DNA from: Sinotaia quadrata
Lineage: Eukaryota; Mollusca; Gastropoda; Architaenioglossa; Viviparidae
Direction: 5' to 3'
Length of the DNA: 64,000 bases
Assembly (NCBI GenBank): GCA_028829895.1
Contig: CM054179.1
Location: 50,675,391 to 50,739,390 of the forward strand
Both the position numbers and the translations under genes were made by a program. Shown here one piece after another: positions 53,924-64,000 of the stretch (position 1 is its first letter; the number at the start of each line of letters is the position of its first letter). The notes beneath the pieces were generated by a model. It did not search any database. It was not told the origin of the DNA and saw nothing but the letters and a program-made list of their open reading frames with translations.

Positions 53924-54336
53924 CTAGTAGGTTAGGAGTTATGTGTACGACTCTTGCCATCCATTCTGAATGTAACAGAGTCAAGATAAAATAGGGTTTG
54001 CCTGGCCTCATTGTTGCTTACATAGAAAATGAAGATCTTGCCCTGTATTTCCTCAAAATTCGATCATGTTTGCCTTCAGCTATGACCAAAATAATCAAAG
54101 TGACGAGAAAAGAGCTTTGGAGTTTCAAGCTTCTGCCTTATATTAGAAGAATTTATAAGAAAAATGGTTACCCACAGCATCACCCCAACAGTGAACACTA
54201 TTTACCCTGAGTATACCAGTGCTTCCCACGCTAAGTACGAACTGCTGGAAAGTGCTTCCAAAAATAATTATTGGGGAACACATTTCTTTGCCTGGATTGA
54301 TATTACATACATGTATTTCAGAAATTTAGACGAGAA
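53924..54336 (+). pseudogene. HtrL/YibB-like fragment, unit A2
   Basis: A-type YIENED version. The FGAM synthase start precedes it at 53,853-53,923. Confidence 0.55.
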
Positions 54337-56687
<2,351 letters not shown>

Positions 56688-56700
56688 TTTCCATCTCTAT

Positions 56701-56912
56701 GGATGAAGGAATTGTTATTCCACTTAATCCTATGATTGGGGGTCTTCGTAAATATGAAGTGCAGAAAAGACAGTCTGGTGATGTACTGACTTATATGTTG
56801 ATGATTCGTCGGTTGCTTTTACCTGATGCAGGAACATACAAATGTTATTTGCGCATTCAAGCTGTTCCTGTTGATAGTTTTCCAACTAAACTGGGGAAAA
56901 TCACTGTACAAG
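56701..56912 (+). pseudogene. Immunoglobulin-domain fragment, unit A2
   Basis: Same as A1, ending at the GTATGT border at 56,913. Confidence 0.6.
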
Positions 56913-57042
56913 GTATGTTCATCAAAAGGCAGTGGACCTGACAAGATTTGATGTATTTATTTCTGTTTTGTTTCAGGTTGAACAATATATATATAATACT
57001 TAAACATAGCCAGCTTACTTTTCCAGTGATATTCGGTATACA

Positions 57043-57355
57043 GTACATTGCTTGTGACAGACAAACTGTGTATCCATATGCCATTCAATTGGACTTAAGC
57101 GAATTACAAAGCGTAGAACACTCAATTGGATTGATATTGCATATTTCAGAAATTAAAGACGAGACATCTTTTGATGTCTTCAAATTAATTCCTCCTACAT
57201 CGTTCAATGTAGATCTGGTGTCATTGTCTCAAGCATGGCCACATGACCCCAATATGCCAGTTAAAGAGGAGATTAAAAACAATCTTGTATGCGTGTCAGG
57301 GCAAATGATTTCTAGTCATCAGAGAGCCCCTTTTAAACTTCACAAAACACTATAA
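57043..57355 (+). pseudogene. Gene X fragment, end of unit A2
   Basis: Same open version as in A1 and B1. Confidence 0.6.
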
Positions 57356-57681
57356 ACGAACAGTAGAAACCAGTCACTCCAACTGACAATTACTCATTTA
57401 TTCATCCAGATAGTAAATGGAGAGGACCGTCCTCGTGTAACCACAAAGCATTCGAAATATTCAGACGCTACAGTATGATCACACACTGCCATGGACGGGA
57501 TGGGCTCCCCGACGAACCACACCTCTCCACCACCCAAAGGGGACTCAGGCAGAGGATACACTGAGTGACTGCCTAATGAGTTGCTGGATGAAATATATAG
57601 TAGGCGCCCTTTAAATCAGCATGTTGCTGTGAGAAGATTCGAAGTTTTAATATTTATTGTTGATCTTTAGAAGAAAACGAA

Positions 57682-58596
57682 ATGGAGCTGATGATGTTAA
57701 CAGGAGACAAGAATCGAAAATTACAAAGTGATGCCAACCATCCTGAAAATGTCCATTACTTTATGGATGGACAGTTTGAAGAAGTGCTACAGATGGATGC
57801 TTCAAGGAATGTGATTGGGGTGAACCTAAACAATATACAACACTTAAATGAAATAAATCAAAATGTCAAAAACACTGAATTGTATCTGTCTGATGCTTCG
57901 AATGAAGAGGATAAATCAAGAAGAGAAATGGACGTGTTGATCACCGCAGCCACATGCCTGCAGCTGTTTGTGCAAAACAACTGGCTTGGACCGGTAACAC
58001 ACACCCCACCTAGTGCTTTTCTTCCCCAGCCATGGACAGAAGAAACGGTAGTGAAGGAAATGGCGTTGACATGCCTGAGTGAAGATGGAGAGCCAGTCTG
58101 TACTTTAGCTAGCCATGCTGGCTTTCTCTACTTGGCTCGCAACATTCTGCTGGATTGCAGACACCTGTGCTCGTCACTGCAGACTTGGGACTGGTGGCTG
58201 GTGCGATGCTTGTCTGTGCAGCAAACTTTGCTTGAGCAGCGCTCGCCCACTCTGGGAGCTACCATGTTGGAGAGACTTGAGGATCTTTCAAAAAGGGAGT
58301 CTCTCTTGGCCTCTGATTCAAATAGGGATGTTGCTGTGTTATTTCACGTGGAAGCAGTGCGTATTTGTCAGATGTTTTGGGAGGATAAGAGGATGAGAGA
58401 TCATGTCATGCAAGGAAGGAAACTGTCTGGGTTAAAAATAGAACTTTCAGGTGCATTGGGAAAACGGACACGATTTCAACAGGATGATAAAGCTCAATTG
58501 GTGGTGAAAATTAGTCATGAGGAAGGGGAGCTTACACTTCCCAGAATGGGCCTTAGTGATCCAGAAGGGGACTCAGGCATTGGATACACTGAGTGA
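57682..58596 (+). pseudogene. TTC27: TTC27-derived 304-codon frame, unit B2
   Basis: Identical in translation to the B1 copy. Confidence 0.85.
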
Positions 58597-59180
58597 CTGC
58601 CCAATGAGTTGCTGGATGAAATATATATGAGGAAATTGAGATGAAGTCTGGCGATCTGGAGGTGGATTTTGTAGAGTTTCTGATAGAACAGGAAGTGGCA
58701 TTAATCGACAGTAACTTGGGAACGAATCGTCCAAGGAGGTCGCACTCGAATTACTGATGATGACAAGTTTGACATAAATAAACATGGTTCAGACTCATGC
58801 CTGTGATTTCATCGGTTCATTTAAATATAGTAATGTAAAGACAGTGGGAAATGCCGACTTTGAAATTCCTGTTTGTTCGATATGTGCTTGATATTCCTCT
58901 GTTGGTACAGTACATTACTTGTGACAGACAAACTGTATATCCACATGCCATTCATTTGGACTTAAGCGAATTACAAGGGTAGAACACTCAATTGGATTGA
59001 TACTGCATATTTTAGAAATTTAGACGAGACATCTTTTGATGTCTTCAAATTAATTCCTCCTACATCGTTCAATGTAGATCTGCTGTCATTGTCTCAAGCA
59101 TGGCCACATGACCCCAATATGCCAGTTAAAGAGGTGATTAAAAACAATCTTGTATGCGTGTCAAGACAAATGATTTCTAG

Positions 59181-59862
<682 letters not shown>

Positions 59863-60096
59863 TCGTCGCTTCCGCCCTTGACAATAAAGACCTCAAGGAG
59901 CAGGATGTGGCGCAGAGATTTCGAAACCATATGCAATATAGGAAGCCCTCCTCCCCCCATCCCGCTCGCCCACTGGTGGATCACAGAGTTTAGACCAGCA
60001 ACTGAAGACTGAGAAATAAAAAGTCACAGTTATTGAGCCTCTACAGAAGTCCTGGTCTTAGTGGGGGTGGCCTTGAGGATGCTATTAAAAAGATAT

Positions 60097-60509
60097 CTAG
60101 TAGGTTAGGAGTTATGTGTACGACTCTTGCCATCCATTCTGAATGTAACAGAGTCAAGATAAAATAGGGTTTGCCTGGCCTCATTGTTGCTTACATAAAA
60201 AATGAAGATCTTGCCCTGTATTTCCTCAAAATTCGATCATGTTTGCCTTCAGCTATGACCAAAATAATCAAAGTGACGAGAAAAGAGCTTTGGAGTTTCA
60301 AGCTTCTGCCTTATATTAGAAGAATTTATAAGAAAAATGGTTACCCACAGCATCACCCCAACAGTGAACACTATTTACCCTGAGTATACCAGTGCTTCCC
60401 ACGCTAAGTACGAACTGCTGGAAAGTGCTTCCAAAAATAATTATTGGGGAACACATTTCTTTGCCTGGATTGATATTACATACATGTATTTCAGAAATTT
60501 AGACGAGAA
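60097..60509 (+). pseudogene. HtrL/YibB-like fragment, unit B2
   Basis: B-type YIKNED version; the FGAM synthase start is at 60,026-60,096. Confidence 0.55.
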
Positions 60510-62645
<2,136 letters not shown>

Positions 62646-62658
62646 TTTCCATCTCTAT

Positions 62659-62870
62659 GGATGAAGGAATTGTTATTCCACTTAATCCTATGATTGGGGG
62701 TCTTCGTAAATATGAAGTGCAGAAAAGACAGTCTGGTGATGTACTGACTTATATGTTGATGATTCGTCGGTTGCTTTTACCTGATGCAGGAACATACAAA
62801 TGTTATTTGCGCATTCAAGCTGTTCCTGTTGATAGTTTTCCAACTAAACTGGGGAAAATCACTGTACAAG
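62659..62870 (+). pseudogene. Immunoglobulin-domain fragment, unit B2
   Basis: Same as in the other units, ending at the GTATGT border. Confidence 0.6.
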
Positions 62871-63000
62871 GTATGTTCATCAAAAGGCAGTGGACCTGAC
62901 AAGATTTGATGTATTTATTTCTGTTTTGTTTCAGGTTGAACAATATATATATAATACTTAAACATAGCCAGCTTACTTTTCCAGTGATATTCGGTATACA

Positions 63001-63313
63001 GTACATTGCTTGTGACAGACAAACTGTGTATCCATATGCCATTCAATTGGACTTAAGCGAATTACAAAGCGTAGAACACTCAATTGGATTGATATTGCAT
63101 ATTTCAGAAATTAAAGACGAGACATCTTTTGATGTCTTCAAATTAATTCCTCCTACATCGTTCAATGTAGATCTGGTGTCATTGTCTCAAGCATGGCCAC
63201 ATGACCCCAATATGCCAGTTAAAGAGGAGATTAAAAACAATCTTGTATGCGTGTCAGGGCAAATGATTTCTAGTCATCAGAGAGCCCCTTTTAAACTTCA
63301 CAAAACACTATAA
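63001..63313 (+). pseudogene. Gene X fragment, end of unit B2
   Basis: Same open version. It leads through the linker to the next TTC27 frame. Confidence 0.6.
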
Positions 63314-63639
63314 ACGAACAGTAGAAACCAGTCACTCCAACTGACAATTACTCATTTATTCATCCAGATAGTAAATGGAGAGGACCGTCCTCGTGTAACC
63401 ACAAAGCATTCGAAATATTCAGACGCTACAGTATGATCACACACTGCCATGGACGGGATGGGCTCCCCGACGAACCACACCTCTCCACCACCCAAAGGGG
63501 ACTCAGGCAGAGGATACACTGAGTGACTGCCTAATGAGTTGCTGGATGAAATATATAGTAGGCGCCCTTTAAATCAGCATGTTGCTGTGAGAAGATTCGA
63601 AGTTTTAATATTTATTGTTGATCTTTAGAAGAAAACGAA

Positions 63640-64000
63640 ATGGAGCTGATGATGTTAACAGGAGACAAGAATCGAAAATTACAAGGTGATGCCAACCATC
63701 CTGAAAATGTCCATTACTTTATGGATGGACAGTTTGAAGAAGTGCTACAGATGGATGCTTCAAGGAATGTGATTGGGGTGAACCTAAACAATATACAACA
63801 CTTAAATGAAATAAATCAAAATGTCAAAAACACTGAATTGTATCTGTCTGATGCTTCGAATGAAGAGGATAAATCAAGAAGAGAAATGGACGTGTTGATC
63901 ACCGCAGCCACATGCCTGCAGCTGTTTGTGCAAAACAACTGGCTTGGACCGGTAACACACACCCCACCTAGTGCTTTTCTTCCCCAGCCATGGACAGAAG
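63640..64000 (+). pseudogene. TTC27: TTC27-derived frame, start of unit A3, cut by the window edge
   Basis: It carries the A-type LQGDA. It shows that the A-B alternation continues beyond the window. Confidence 0.85.

Overview
The window is nuclear DNA of an animal, about two thirds A+T, with spliced genes, microsatellites and several transposon classes. The host proteins recognised (TMEM192, RPL22, beta-catenin, CTP synthase, TTC27, FGAM synthase) are metazoan. An HtrL/YibB-like fragment, a Tx1/L1-like LINE and the style of the repeats point to a lophotrochozoan, most likely a mollusc. The taxon is inferred, not shown. There are no bacterial operons, CRISPR arrays or complete viral genes.

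Positions 1-22,400 hold ordinary host DNA. TMEM192, a four-pass lysosomal membrane protein, lies on the minus strand in six coding exons between 15,867 and 2,538; the exons join in phase into 281 residues. Upstream on the same strand are exons of ribosomal protein L22 (19,532-20,597, with a possible first exon ending in ATG|GT at 22,375). Introns and spacers carry small tandem repeats, a (CA)n tract, a tRNA-like SINE remnant and older dispersed repeats.

Positions 22,500-38,700 are a transposon graveyard. A broken Tx1/L1-like LINE (22,803-27,635), preceded by tandem 44-bp monomers that contain its own ORF start, was hit by a 74-bp retroposon tail (12-bp target duplication) and by a Mutator-like element (25,290-27,004, 9-bp duplication), and is cut off by an internally deleted hAT element. 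Beyond these are dispersed repeat pairs, a gag zinc-knuckle remnant, an orphan exon resembling an ASH domain, an FGAM synthase fragment and two unidentified open frames near 37,650-38,365.

Positions 38,676-64,000 are the most unusual part: a tandem array whose unit is a patchwork of pieces of unrelated host genes, all in the same sense orientation. In order a unit contains a 304-codon TTC27 piece, a decayed copy of an unidentified gene 'X', CTP synthase monomers, a fragment 'Y', the FGAM synthase N-terminus, an HtrL/YibB-like piece, three beta-catenin armadillo monomers joined by CTP synthase linkers, more CTP synthase monomers running into a longer CTP synthase piece, an immunoglobulin-domain piece and a fuller copy of gene X. 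Units alternate between 6,173 and 5,958 bp, the difference being one 215-bp CTP synthase monomer. They form a 12,131-bp higher-order repeat, present twice and running off the right edge. Pieces appear mostly spliced and some junctions share short microhomology, which suggests cDNA-level template switching or microhomology-mediated joining, then tandem amplification. Assembly error must be excluded.
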